DNA of 64,000 bases from Brevibacterium linens ATCC 9172 (GTDB lineage: Bacteria; Actinomycetota; Actinomycetes; Actinomycetales; Brevibacteriaceae). The notes under the pieces are model-generated. The model was not told the origin of the DNA. It saw only the letters and a program-made list of their open reading frames with translations, and ran no database searches. The stretch's first letter is position 1. Each line of letters begins with the position of its first letter. The translations under genes were made by a program, and so were the position numbers. The stretch covers positions 62,001 through 126,000 of the forward strand of contig NZ_FXYY01000001.1 in assembly GCF_900169165.1 (NCBI RefSeq). Reading direction: 5' to 3'. Positions 1-8,015 of the stretch are shown piece by piece.

Positions 1-789
1 GCAGGTGCCGACATGCGGGTGTGGCTGGCGATCATCGGCACCGCAGCCGTGCTCATCACGATCGTGGGTCGGCGCCTCATCGGCGGATATGCCTCGCCGA
101 GGCGGATCGCCGGCTCCGATGCCGATTCGGCGAGTGGGAGCGAAACGGACTCCCGTACTGCCGAGCAGAGCGGCTCCGGTCCCGACGGTGGGAGACGCGG
201 CGGAGACGGGGCGGCGGGCCGCTCGAAGCGAGCGATCATGGCGGCGGTGCTGCCCTTGGCGATCGTGGCGATCTGCGGCGCCGTGGTCGAAGACGTCGCG
301 AACAACTGGGCAGGGCTGGCCGCGGTCGATTTCGCTGACGTTCCGGCCGCCTCGGCGGGGATCGCCTTCAGCATCGTCATCGGCAGCCAATGTCTCGGAC
401 GGTTCAGCGGGGACGTGCTCGTGACGAGGTTCGGGGCCGGTCGGGTCGCACGCCTCGGTGGCGGACTCATCGCTCTCGGCGGGATCGGGGCCATCACGGC
501 CCAGGAGCCGATCCTGCTGCTCATCTCGATGGGAGCGTTCGGATTCGGGTCTGCGACGCTCGTGCCCGGTGCACTCGGCGCTGCTGGCCGTCTGCCCGGA
601 GTGGGCCGGGCCGGGGGAGTGACGCTGGTGAACTGGCTGATGCGGGTCGGCTACCTCGGGACGAGCCCGCTGATCGGGGTCGTCGCCACCGGAGCCGGAC
701 TGCGATGGGGTCTGGGCATCCTCGTGCTCATCGGCATCCTGACGATGGTCTTCGCGCACCGCCTGGGCGTGAGAAGCGATGAACGATGA
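1..789 (+). CDS. MFS-type membrane transporter, C-terminal part (cut by window start)
   Basis: The reading frame is open from base 1, with an ATG at 13, and stops at 787-789. About 260 residues are visible: one membrane helix, a hydrophilic Ser/Asp/Gly-rich loop (about residues 30-75), then five to six further hydrophobic segments. This fits the central cytoplasmic loop and C-terminal half of a 12-helix major facilitator transporter. The helix after the loop carries an acidic pair followed by NNWAGL, and later there is a GRFSGD stretch resembling the MFS loop motif. The substrate cannot be inferred. The true start is very probably upstream of the window. The next gene is a tRNA on the other strand, so this gene ends its transcription unit here. 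Confidence 0.7.
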   Translation, partial: AGADMRVWLAIIGTAAVLITIVGRRLIGGYASPRRIAGSDADSASGSETDSRTAEQSGSGPDGGRRGGDGAAGRSKRAIMAAVLPLAIVAICGAVVEDVANNWAGLAAVDFADVPAASAGIAFSIVIGSQCLGRFSGDVLVTRFGAGRVARLGGGLIALGGIGAITAQEPILLLISMGAFGFGSATLVPGALGAAGRLPGVGRAGGVTLVNWLMRVGYLGTSPLIGVVATGAGLRWGLGILVLIGILTMVFAHRLGVRSDER

Positions 790-803
790 TCTTCTCAGGC
801 AAC

Positions 804-846
804 GAAAAATGTGCCGCTCCTTCGTATGGACGAAGTGGCGACACAT
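804..846 (-). terminator. Rho-independent terminator of tRNA-Pro
   Basis: Read on the minus strand, bases 846-809 form a hairpin of about 17 pairs with two mismatches and a 4-nt loop, followed directly by a run of T (the A-run at 805-809 on the plus strand). It lies 28 bases after the tRNA 3' end. It could also stop the transporter transcript on the plus strand, but only the minus side has the T-run. Confidence 0.65.
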
Positions 847-873
847 TCTCTCAGAAGCGGGTGGTGACCCTGG

Positions 874-950
874 TGGTCGGGCTAGCGGGATTTGAACCCA
901 CGACCTCTTCACCCCCAGTGAAGCGCGCTACCAAGCTGCGCCATAGCCCG
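874..950 (-). tRNA. tRNA-Pro (anticodon GGG)
   Basis: The minus strand folds into a complete cloverleaf. The acceptor stem is CGGGCTA/TAGCCCG, the D stem GCGC/GCGC, the anticodon stem CTTCA/TGAAG with loop CTGGGGG (anticodon GGG), the variable loop AGGTC, and the T arm GTGGG-TTCAAAT-CCCGC. The discriminator base A (877) and an encoded CCA end (876-874) follow the acceptor stem. The body is 73 nt plus ACCA. A promoter lies upstream at 984-1012 and a terminator downstream at 804-846, so it is a single-gene unit. Confidence 0.95.
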
Positions 951-983
951 TTACCGTACTCCCTCGTGGGCAACGAGAACTAG

Positions 984-1012
984 CTTATACCGATCGGGGG
1001 TCAACTGCCAAA
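984..1012 (-). promoter_or_regulatory. Promoter of tRNA-Pro
   Basis: On the minus strand TTGGCA (1012-1007) and TATAAG (989-984) are separated by 17 bases. This is close to the primary sigma consensus, and the predicted start is about 25 bases before the mature tRNA 5' end. Confidence 0.55.
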
Positions 1013-1120
1013 ACCGCGTTCCGTGACCTTCGAAAAACAGGTATCATCCCAGGTGGATACCGAAGAAGCGGGACATGCAGTGGCCTGTCAGGGTGACTCG
1101 GTACCATTTCCGTTTCGTGA

Positions 1121-1151
1121 TTGTTATGAACGTGGCTCAGGCGGCTATGCT
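1121..1151 (+). promoter_or_regulatory. Candidate gcvH promoter
   Basis: TTGTTA (1121-1126) and TATGCT (1146-1151) are 19 bases apart, a little long. A start near 1158 would give a leader of about 23 nt that contains the AGGAG at 1171-1175. Further upstream, GGTATC (1040-1045) and GATACC (1056-1061) form a dyad of unknown role. I see no glycine-riboswitch-like fold in this short leader. Confidence 0.4.
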
Positions 1152-1180
1152 TGGTACACCGACAAACTAGAGGAGTCGAC

Positions 1181-1585
1181 ATGGCAGATCTGGATTATCC
1201 AGTATCTTTGCGGTACTCACGCGACCACGAGTGGGTTGCGACCACGGAAGACAACGCAGTAGTCCGTGTGGGTATCACTGATTTCGCCCAGGAACAGCTG
1301 GGTGACGTCGTCTATGTCGACCTGCCTGAAGCCGGGGACTCGGTCACCGCAGGGGAGTCCTGTGGCGAAGTCGAGAGCACGAAGAGCGTCTCTGACCTGA
1401 TCGCACCTGTGTCGGGGACCGTCACCGAGGTCAACGACTCACTCGACGACTCACCAGAGACCGTGAACTCGTCGCCTTTCGAAGACGGGTGGATGTATCT
1501 CGTCGAACTCAGTGACCCCGCACAGCTCGAATCGCTGATGGACAGCGAGGCGTACAAAGAGCTCATTCAGAGCGAGGAGGCGTAA
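1181..1585 (+). CDS. gcvH: Glycine cleavage system H protein
   Basis: This 134-residue lipoyl carrier shuttles the aminomethyl group between the P, T and L proteins of the glycine cleavage system in the cytoplasm. The lipoyl lysine is K68, inside the family motif GEVESTKSVSDL. The N-terminal RYSRDHEW and the ITDFAQEQLGDVV stretch are also typical. I chose the ATG at 1181 because AGGAG sits 5 bases before it and the protein then starts like its family; the longer frame from 1151 only adds unconserved residues. gcvP and gcvT are not in this window. The stop overlaps the next start by one base (TAATG), so the FHA gene is translationally coupled, as in the gcvH-garA pair of mycobacteria. Confidence 0.93.
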   Translation: MADLDYPVSLRYSRDHEWVATTEDNAVVRVGITDFAQEQLGDVVYVDLPEAGDSVTAGESCGEVESTKSVSDLIAPVSGTVTEVNDSLDDSPETVNSSPFEDGWMYLVELSDPAQLESLMDSEAYKELIQSEEA

Positions 1586-2649
1586 TGTCGCAGAATCACG
1601 ATCAGAATCGTCCGACCCCCTCGCAGCCCTGGTATGACAACGGACAGGTCCCGCAGTCGAAGAAGTTCCCATTCGGGGCCGGTAACGGCAACGGCGGCGA
1701 CGAGTCGGCGACTCGGATGAACCCTCAGGTCGACCAGAACAGCCAGGGGAACACCCCTCCCTACGGACAGCAGCCGGCCAACGGCGCCCCACAGGCACTG
1801 CAGTACGGCAACGGCCAGAATCACGGCGGGACCCCGCAGGGCGGCCAGAATTATGGTGCGTCGCAGCCGGCCGACCAGCCCTACGCCGGAAACGGTCAGG
1901 GCGGCCAGAGCCAGCAGCAGTATCAGCCTCAGCAGAGTCAGTATCCACCGCAGAACTTCGGCCAGCCGCAGAGCGGCCAGCCTCAGTCCGGTCAGCCTCA
2001 GGGCAGCCAGGGTCAGCAGCAGTATGGTTCCAATGGCGCCGGCCAGTTTGCGCAGCCCCAGGGCAACCAAGGTCAGCAGCAGTACGGAAACCAGCCGCAG
2101 CAGGGTGGCCAGCCGCAGTACGGGTCGAACGGCGCCGGCCAGGACGATCAGTTCGATCCCAACCAGCAGCAGGGCAGCCAGCCCGGCCCCGGCCAGTACG
2201 GTCAGCCCCAGTCCGGTCAGCCACAGGGTGCGCCGGCGAGCGGCGGTCAGGATCCGATGAATGATTCGGGCAGCCAGCAGTTCCAGGGAATCCTGGACCC
2301 GCACACCGGTGAGATCCACCCGGTGCCCGACCTCGAAGGTCTGCAGGACGCCGATGCTCTGCTCGTCGTCGTCTCCGGGCCGGACTCCGGTTCGCAGATC
2401 CTGCTCGACACCGACGTGGTCACGGTGGGCCGCAGCCCGAACGCCGACATCTTCCTCGATGACGTCACCGTCTCGCGCAAGCATGCCGAGTTCATCCGTA
2501 CGCCCAGCGGTTTCACGCTGCGCGACACGGGCTCGCTCAACGGCACCTATGTGGGGCGTCAGCTCATCGACTCCATCGACCTGCAGAACGGAGCCGATGT
2601 GCAGATCGGCAAGTTCCGAATGATCTTCCAGCAGCGTCCGCGCTCCTGA
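1585..2649 (+). CDS. GarA/OdhI-like FHA-domain protein with long Q-rich N-terminus
   Basis: This 354-residue protein has two parts. Residues 1 to about 225 are low complexity, dominated by Gln, Gly, Pro, Asn and Ser (QPQSGQPQ-like repeats). Residues 257-354 are a single FHA phosphothreonine-binding domain with GRSPNADI, DDVTVSRKHAEF and GSLNGTYV, ending in VQIGKFRMIF as in GarA. In mycobacteria and corynebacteria the protein after gcvH (GarA/OdhI) inhibits 2-oxoglutarate dehydrogenase and related enzymes. It is switched off when a kinase phosphorylates the ETTS motif in its short N-terminus. Here no Thr-Thr pair or ETTS motif exists anywhere before the FHA domain. Position and FHA sequence argue for orthology; the mode of regulation must differ. 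The start overlaps the gcvH stop by one base, after a GAGGAGG Shine-Dalgarno. Confidence 0.85.
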   Translation: MSQNHDQNRPTPSQPWYDNGQVPQSKKFPFGAGNGNGGDESATRMNPQVDQNSQGNTPPYGQQPANGAPQALQYGNGQNHGGTPQGGQNYGASQPADQPYAGNGQGGQSQQQYQPQQSQYPPQNFGQPQSGQPQSGQPQGSQGQQQYGSNGAGQFAQPQGNQGQQQYGNQPQQGGQPQYGSNGAGQDDQFDPNQQQGSQPGPGQYGQPQSGQPQGAPASGGQDPMNDSGSQQFQGILDPHTGEIHPVPDLEGLQDADALLVVVSGPDSGSQILLDTDVVTVGRSPNADIFLDDVTVSRKHAEFIRTPSGFTLRDTGSLNGTYVGRQLIDSIDLQNGADVQIGKFRMIFQQRPRS

Positions 2650-2656
2650 CCGGGGG

Positions 2657-3145
2657 ATGATGTCAAAAGTCGAAGTCGAGGTTGTCGGCGTCCGCATCGA
2701 AATGCCAGCCAACCAACCGATTCTGCTGCTCAAGGCCAGCGAACCTGCCTACTACCTGCCGATCTGGGTCGGTGCGATCGAGGCCAATGCGCTGTCGATC
2801 GCGCAGCGGGGGCTGACCCCGCCGCGCCCCATGTCGCATGCTCTGCTGCTCGACGTCCTCGAGAAGTACGACGCCGAGCTGCAGGATGTGACGATCACCG
2901 GCAAGGACGGTCAGATCTTCCTGGCCGAGCTGCACACGAACGACGGGAAGTCGATCTCCGCGCGCCCCTCGGACGCGGTGACTCTGGCGCTGACAGCGCA
3001 CTGCCCCGTCTTCGTCGAAACACAACTGCTTGAAGAGTCCGGAATCGAAGCCCCCGAGGCCGATGAAGAGGAAGTCGCACAGTTCAGAGACTTCCTCGAC
3101 AACGTCTCGGCCGAGGATTTCGAGACCGGTACCGAAAACCCATGA
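2657..3145 (+). CDS. Bifunctional nuclease family (DUF151) protein
   Basis: This is a 162-residue protein of the DUF151 / bifunctional nuclease family. It shows LLLKASEPAYYLPIWVGAIEA near the N-terminus, the RPMSHALLLDVLE segment and the SARPSDAVTLALTA motif, followed by an acidic C-terminal tail. Plant and archaeal relatives have reported DNase/RNase activity; the role in actinobacteria is not known to me. Two consecutive ATGs (2657 and 2660) are possible starts; the GGGGG at 2652-2656 lies very close, so the second may be the one used. In M. tuberculosis a MerR-type regulator (Rv1828) sits between garA and this gene; here only 7 bases separate them. It is probably co-transcribed with gcvH, the FHA gene and perhaps aroG. 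Confidence 0.85.
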   Translation: MMSKVEVEVVGVRIEMPANQPILLLKASEPAYYLPIWVGAIEANALSIAQRGLTPPRPMSHALLLDVLEKYDAELQDVTITGKDGQIFLAELHTNDGKSISARPSDAVTLALTAHCPVFVETQLLEESGIEAPEADEEEVAQFRDFLDNVSAEDFETGTENP

Positions 3146-3155
3146 AAGTGAAACA

Positions 3156-4550
3156 GTGAGTCTCCACACCGATCCGGTCCTGTCCAACAGAGAAATCGCC
3201 GCTGCCGGCCACGACAATCTCCGCGGTCTCGACGACTGGCGAGAGATGGATCCGAAGCAGCAGCCGACGTATCTCGACAGTGCCGCACTCGACGAGGTGC
3301 TCACCGACCTGCGCAGCTCTCCTCCGCTGGTCTTCGCCGGTGAGGCCGATGTGCTCAAGCAGCGTATCGCCGCCGCCTCACGCGGTGAGGCATTCGTGCT
3401 GGCTGGAGGAGACTGCGCCGAATCCTTCGACGGCGCCCAGGCGGACAAGATCCGGGCCCGAGTCCAGACGGTTCTGCAGATGGCGGCCGTTCTCACCTAC
3501 GGCGGTTCGATGCCCGTGGTGAAGATCGGCCGGATGGCCGGTCAGTTCGCGAAGCCGCGTTCGGCCGATACGGAGACCCGCGAGGGGGTCACCCTGCCGT
3601 CGTTCCGCGGCGATATCGTCAACGGCTACGAGTTCACCGAGGAATCCCGCCGTCACGATCCGGAGCGTCTGCTCAAGGCGTACCACATCTCCGCCTCCAC
3701 GCTGAATCTCATCCGTGCGTTCACCCAGGGCGGCTTCGCCGATCTGCGGTTCGTCCACGATTGGAACCGCGGTTTCCTCGCCTCGAATCCCGGCTACCAG
3801 CGCTACGAGCAGACCGCTGCCGAGATCGATCGTGCCATCCGCTTCATGGATGCCTGCGGAGCCGACTTCGACGCGCTCAAGACCACCGAGTTCTACGCCG
3901 CCCACGAGGCGCTGCTGCTCGAATACGAGCGGGCACTGACCCGTATCGACTCGCGCACCGGTGAAGCCTACGACGTCTCCGGCCACTTCCTGTGGATCGG
4001 TGAGCGCACCCGCGAGATCGACGGTGCCCACGTCGACTTCCTGTCGAAGGTGCGCAACCCCATCGGCGTCAAACTCGGGCCGACGGCCACGGCAGACGAC
4101 GCTCTGGCGCTGGCGGAGAAGCTCGATCCGGACGCCGAGCCGGGTCGCCTGACCTTCGTCACCCGCATGGGTGCCGGCCAGATCGGTGAGTCGCTGCCGG
4201 CTCTGCTGTCGGGAATCGGCGACCGCCTGCCGCACGTGACCTGGGTCTGCGACCCGATGCACGGCAATACGATCACTTCGAACACCGGGTACAAGACCCG
4301 TCGCTTCGAAGACGTCATGGCCGAGGTCGAGGGATTCTTCACCGCCCATGCCGATGCGGGCACGATCCCCGGTGGTCTGCACATCGAACTCACCGGTGAT
4401 GACGTCACCGAGATCATGGGCGGAGCCACGGAGATCGACGACGAAGGTCTGCGTCGCCGCTATGAGACCCTCGTCGACCCGCGTCTCAACCACGATCAGT
4501 CGCTGGAGATGGCCTTCCAGGTCGCCGAATACCTGACTCGCCGGAAGTAA
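3156..4550 (+). CDS. aroG: Class II 3-deoxy-D-arabino-heptulosonate 7-phosphate synthase
   Basis: The enzyme condenses phosphoenolpyruvate with erythrose 4-phosphate, the first step of the shikimate pathway. It is a plant-like class II DAHP synthase of 464 residues. With the GTG start at 3156 the metal-site residues fall at C87 (AGGDCAESF), H369 (CDPMHGNT), E411 (HIELTGDD) and D441. These are the same numbers as in the M. tuberculosis enzyme (462 residues), which supports this start over the longer frame from 3030. Other signatures are KIGRMAGQFAKPRS, SFRGDIVNG and TFVTRMGAGQI. It begins 10 bases after the DUF151 gene with a weak ribosome site. A strong hairpin follows at 4568. The neighbour on the other strand is a PknL-type kinase, as in mycobacteria. 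Confidence 0.95.
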   Translation: MSLHTDPVLSNREIAAAGHDNLRGLDDWREMDPKQQPTYLDSAALDEVLTDLRSSPPLVFAGEADVLKQRIAAASRGEAFVLAGGDCAESFDGAQADKIRARVQTVLQMAAVLTYGGSMPVVKIGRMAGQFAKPRSADTETREGVTLPSFRGDIVNGYEFTEESRRHDPERLLKAYHISASTLNLIRAFTQGGFADLRFVHDWNRGFLASNPGYQRYEQTAAEIDRAIRFMDACGADFDALKTTEFYAAHEALLLEYERALTRIDSRTGEAYDVSGHFLWIGERTREIDGAHVDFLSKVRNPIGVKLGPTATADDALALAEKLDPDAEPGRLTFVTRMGAGQIGESLPALLSGIGDRLPHVTWVCDPMHGNTITSNTGYKTRRFEDVMAEVEGFFTAHADAGTIPGGLHIELTGDDVTEIMGGATEIDDEGLRRRYETLVDPRLNHDQSLEMAFQVAEYLTRRK

Positions 4551-4567
4551 CGGCCACAGCTGACACA

Positions 4568-4608
4568 ATGCCGGGGGCTGCGCAGAGATTCTGCGCAGCC
4601 CCCGGCAT
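4568..4608. terminator. Bidirectional terminator between aroG and the PASTA kinase gene
   Basis: A perfect 18-bp inverted repeat (4568-4585 with 4591-4608) encloses a 5-nt loop. It lies between two convergent genes. There is no long T-run on either side, which is usual in high-GC actinobacteria. Confidence 0.8.
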
Positions 4609-4685
4609 CTCTGTGGCCACGCGTTCGGCCGACGGGAATCGTCGTCCGACTGATCGTCGTGCCTGACCGACGAGTCCGATGTGGC

Positions 4686-6788
4686 TCAGTCGTCCTTCTT
4701 CTCGTCCTCGGACTTCGTGTCCGCCGAATCGTCCTTCTTGTCATCCTTCGAATCGGAGTCGTCCGTCTTCTCCTTGCCCTTGGAAACGCGGACGATGATG
4801 AGCGAATTCGCCGGCTTCGCCTCGGTGCTCTTCGGGTACTGAGAGACGACCTTGCCCTTGGGCACGTCGTCGGAGAACACCTCGTCCTTGCCGACGCGGA
4901 ATCCGCGCTTGGCCAAGGTCGCATAGGCGGCGTCGAAGGTCAGCCCCTCGACGTTGGGAACCGGGATCGGAGCGACGCCCTTGGACACGACCAGGTCGAT
5001 CTTCTCGCCCTTCGACAGCTTCGTCCCGGCTTTCTGCGACGCCGAGATGACGGTGTCCTCGGCGACCGTGTCGCTGTACTCCTCCTCGACCTTGCCGACG
5101 GCGAGGTTGACCTTCTGCAGCGCGTCCTCCGCTTCGTCGCGGCTCATGCCTGGGAGCTTCGGCACAGCGAACTTCTCCTCACCTTTGGACACGACGACCG
5201 TGACGGATGAGTCGGGGGCGAGCTCTGCACCGCTGACGGGTTCTGTGCCGATGACCGTACCGGCGGGCACCTTGTCGTCGAAGACCTCCTTGGGCTCGGC
5301 CCTGAGGTCGTTGTCCTCCAACCGCGAGGTGACCTCGTCCACGGGTTTGCCGGCGAGTTCGCCGGGGACGATGGAGGTCGGTGCCGGCAGGTTCGCGATG
5401 ACGAACCAGGCGACCAGAGCGAGAACCGCGACGACGGCGACGAGTCCCGTGAGCACGCGACGTCGGCGACGTCGGACAGGGGACTGACTCGCCGAGGCGG
5501 CCGCGGAGCCGGCGACGACCGCAGCCGGGCCACGCCGATCGGATTCCGAATCCTCCGATTCCTGCTCGGCCTCGGAGTCGTCTCGATCACCGGAATCGTC
5601 CGAGTCGGCAGGCTCGTCGGCAACGGCGGAGTCCGCAGAATCGGAGTCGGGGGAGTCGGCGGTGGCGCCGACTCCGGCTGCTGCCGCTGCGGCACCGCCA
5701 CCGACGGCTCCGGCCGCAGTCGTGGCAGGCGCTGCGGCGGCATCGTCCGGGTCGTCGTCTCCTTCGTCGGGATCGGTGTCACCGGTGTCCGCCTCGGCGT
5801 CGTCCTCTTCTTCGCCTTCGAGATACGGGATCTCGTCGGTGCGGGAGCGCCTCTCCTTCGGCACTTCCTCGCCGAGATCGATGCTCGCGGTGAGCATGGG
5901 AGAATGCTCACCGGCCGAGACCTGCGGATCTCCGAGGTCGAGTTCGGCCTCGGTCATCTCCGCACGTGCTTCGGCCAACGCCAGTCGGAACTCGGCGGCA
6001 TCGGCAGGGCGGTCCTCGGGATCTTTCGACGTCGCCCACAGCACGAGCGCGTCCAGGCGCGGGCTCAGGCGGGCAACGACCTCCGACGGCGGCGGAACCG
6101 TGTCGTGGACGTGCCGGTAGGCGACCTGGATCGGCACATCGTCGGTGTAGGGCTGAGCGCCGGTGAGCATCTCGTAGAACATGATGCCGACCGTGTACAG
6201 GTCGGTGCGGGCATCGGCTCCGGCCCGGGTGACGAGCTCAGGTGCAACATAGCCGACGGTGCCGATGAGGGTCTTCGTCGTCGTCGCCGTGGTCACGGCG
6301 CGCGCCAGACCGAAGTCGGCGAGCTTGACCTGTCCATCGGTGCCCAGCAGCACATTGTCGGGTTTGAGGTCACGGTGGATGATGCCCGTCGAGTGCACAG
6401 CCTCGAGTGCGGCGAGGATCGCGTCGAGAACGACGATCGCCTGTCTGGGGGTGAAGCTGCCGCGGTGCTTGAGCTCACGGCGCAGCGTCACCGACGGCAG
6501 GTACTCCATGACGAGGTAGACGATATCGCCGTCACGGGCCTGATCATGGATGGCCACGAGGTTCGGGTGGGTGAGACGACCGGCGTTGATGGCCTCCCGG
6601 CGGAAGCGTTCGACGAAGGTCTCATCGGAGATGAGGTGTTCGTGCATGACCTTGATCGCGATCTCACGGTCGAGACGCAGGTCGGTGCCGCGGTAGACCA
6701 TGGCCATGCCGCCGCGGGCGATCTTGGCATCGATGCGGTATCGGTCGTTGAGCACCGTGCCGATGAGGGGATCTCGGCGGGCTGTCAC
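4686..6788 (-). CDS. pknL: PASTA-domain serine/threonine protein kinase, PknL type
   Basis: This 700-residue membrane kinase probably senses cell-wall fragments outside and phosphorylates cytoplasmic targets. The kinase domain is at residues 17-275: glycine loop IARGGMAMVYRG, K46, E65, HRDLKPDN with D140, DFG at 158-160 and a Thr-rich activation loop at 166-173. A long Asp/Glu/Ala-rich linker (about 280-440) follows, then an Arg cluster and one membrane helix (445-465). Three extracellular PASTA repeats (about 474-537, 538-604, 605-670) end in a Lys/Asp-rich tail of about 30 residues. Position beside aroG and near an Rv2175c-like gene identifies it as the PknL counterpart; mycobacterial PknL has no PASTA repeats, corynebacterial PknL does. 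Its ATG overlaps the stop of the upstream LysM gene by 4 bases, so the two are coupled. Confidence 0.92.
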   Translation of the reverse strand: MTARRDPLIGTVLNDRYRIDAKIARGGMAMVYRGTDLRLDREIAIKVMHEHLISDETFVERFRREAINAGRLTHPNLVAIHDQARDGDIVYLVMEYLPSVTLRRELKHRGSFTPRQAIVVLDAILAALEAVHSTGIIHRDLKPDNVLLGTDGQVKLADFGLARAVTTATTTKTLIGTVGYVAPELVTRAGADARTDLYTVGIMFYEMLTGAQPYTDDVPIQVAYRHVHDTVPPPSEVVARLSPRLDALVLWATSKDPEDRPADAAEFRLALAEARAEMTEAELDLGDPQVSAGEHSPMLTASIDLGEEVPKERRSRTDEIPYLEGEEEDDAEADTGDTDPDEGDDDPDDAAAAPATTAAGAVGGGAAAAAAGVGATADSPDSDSADSAVADEPADSDDSGDRDDSEAEQESEDSESDRRGPAAVVAGSAAASASQSPVRRRRRRVLTGLVAVVAVLALVAWFVIANLPAPTSIVPGELAGKPVDEVTSRLEDNDLRAEPKEVFDDKVPAGTVIGTEPVSGAELAPDSSVTVVVSKGEEKFAVPKLPGMSRDEAEDALQKVNLAVGKVEEEYSDTVAEDTVISASQKAGTKLSKGEKIDLVVSKGVAPIPVPNVEGLTFDAAYATLAKRGFRVGKDEVFSDDVPKGKVVSQYPKSTEAKPANSLIIVRVSKGKEKTDDSDSKDDKKDDSADTKSEDEKKDD

Positions 6789-7885
6789 AGGGCCTCCTGC
6801 AGACGTGCACGCTGCAGCTGGACACCGCGGACGAAGGCCTTCGTCTCCGGCAGCAGTCCGTCGGCGCGAACCGAGCGCAGGTCCTGGTAGTAGCCGGCGA
6901 TGGCTTCGTTCTCCGACTCGGCGGTTTCCATCAGCCAGCCGAGGATGACGGTGCCGGCGACGATATTGTCTTCGATGTCGAGCAGATCGAGTCCGCGGCC
7001 GACGATATCGGACGCCCAGCGACCGGAACGGGGAGTGATCTGCATGATGCCGATCGCATTGCCGGCCGAGACGGTCGTGTGCTGGAACCCGGATTCGGCA
7101 GCGGCGACGGCCTGCATGAGGGCAGGATCGGCACCGAGCTCGGCGGCCAGGGAGGCGACGAGCAGCTTCGCCTGCGCCGGTGCCGGATGGCGACGGTGCA
7201 GCAGGGTGTATTTGTTCAGCCGTGCCGCGTGGAGCACCGCGGGGCGGATGCCCTCGACCTGCGCGCCGGCGGCGACGCGTGGGATGTCACGCGGGGCTTC
7301 GGGCGCGGTGCGACGCGGGCGGGCCGTCGACGGACGCAGCAGGAGGAGTTCACCGACCGTGATGAGCGAGTCATCGCCCATGGCGTTTGCCCGCCGCAGG
7401 GTCGCCGGAGAGATTCCGTGGCGCGCGGCGATTCCCTGCAGGGTCTCACCGGGGGCGACGATGTGCGAGGGATCATCATCGGGCAGATCGTTCTTCTCCG
7501 GCAGAGACAGAACCTGCCCTTGGTGAAGGTTCTGACGCGGCGAGATGCGGTTGAGTTCGGCCAGTGCGGGTACGGAGACGCCGTGTTTGCTGGCCACCGC
7601 GTAGAGGGTGTCGCCCTGCTTGACCTTGTAGGTGCGGCCGCCGTGGGTGACGGGCACGGTCGCACTCGCGGTCCCCGAGATCCACTGTGGGCCGGTGCTC
7701 GCAGCGGCTGCGTCCTCGTCAGCGGAGTCGTGGTCGGATTCGGTGGTGGGGGCCACCTCGGTGGGGGATTCGTTTTCGGGGTCGACCCGTTCGGCTCCTG
7801 GGATCGGACCGGTCGAATTCACCTTCGATGCGGCGCGGATGTCAGGAGCGGCGGTGACGGGCCTGTGCCGTCGCGGTCGTGTCAT
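6785..7885 (-). CDS. LysM / lytic transglycosylase-like (SLT) protein
   Basis: This 366-residue protein has two LysM peptidoglycan-binding repeats, the first beginning YKVKQGDTLYAVASKHGV (about 85-130) and the second HIVAPGETLQGIAARHGI (about 141-184). A C-terminal SLT domain follows with the catalytic-type glutamate E264 in AAAESGF and the GIMQITP motif. This suggests cleavage of peptidoglycan glycan strands. The N-terminus is Arg-rich, then polar and Ala/Glu/Asp-rich, and shows no signal peptide or membrane helix. An in-frame TGA lies two codons before the ATG, so no hidden signal sequence exists upstream. Its end overlaps the start of the PASTA kinase by 4 bases; kinase and hydrolase are therefore made together. 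It is divergent to the Rv2175c-like gene. Confidence 0.85.
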   Translation of the reverse strand: MTRPRRHRPVTAAPDIRAASKVNSTGPIPGAERVDPENESPTEVAPTTESDHDSADEDAAAASTGPQWISGTASATVPVTHGGRTYKVKQGDTLYAVASKHGVSVPALAELNRISPRQNLHQGQVLSLPEKNDLPDDDPSHIVAPGETLQGIAARHGISPATLRRANAMGDDSLITVGELLLLRPSTARPRRTAPEAPRDIPRVAAGAQVEGIRPAVLHAARLNKYTLLHRRHPAPAQAKLLVASLAAELGADPALMQAVAAAESGFQHTTVSAGNAIGIMQITPRSGRWASDIVGRGLDLLDIEDNIVAGTVILGWLMETAESENEAIAGYYQDLRSVRADGLLPETKAFVRGVQLQRARLQEAL

Positions 7886-7999
7886 CTGTCACCTGTTGAC
7901 TTCATGTCGAATGGGGGAAGCTGCGATTCCCAGCCTAACGAGTGGGCGGGCTCGACCCGAGCATTCGGCACCGCATGGCGGGGTGTTTCTGCCGAATAT

Positions 8000-8008
8000 T
8001 GCTACGCT
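8000..8008 (+). promoter_or_regulatory. Extended -10 promoter giving a leaderless transcript
   Basis: TGC-TACGCT (8000-8008) is an extended -10 element. The hexamer ends 8 bases before the GTG at 8016, so the predicted transcript begins at the start codon. No clear -35 element is present. Confidence 0.5.
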
Positions 8009-8015
8009 TGGGGGC

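Noticed and set aside
1013..1180. Glycine riboswitch before gcvH
   Set aside because: The probable leader is only about 23 nt and the upstream region shows only one simple dyad; no tandem aptamer-like folds or expected conserved loops.
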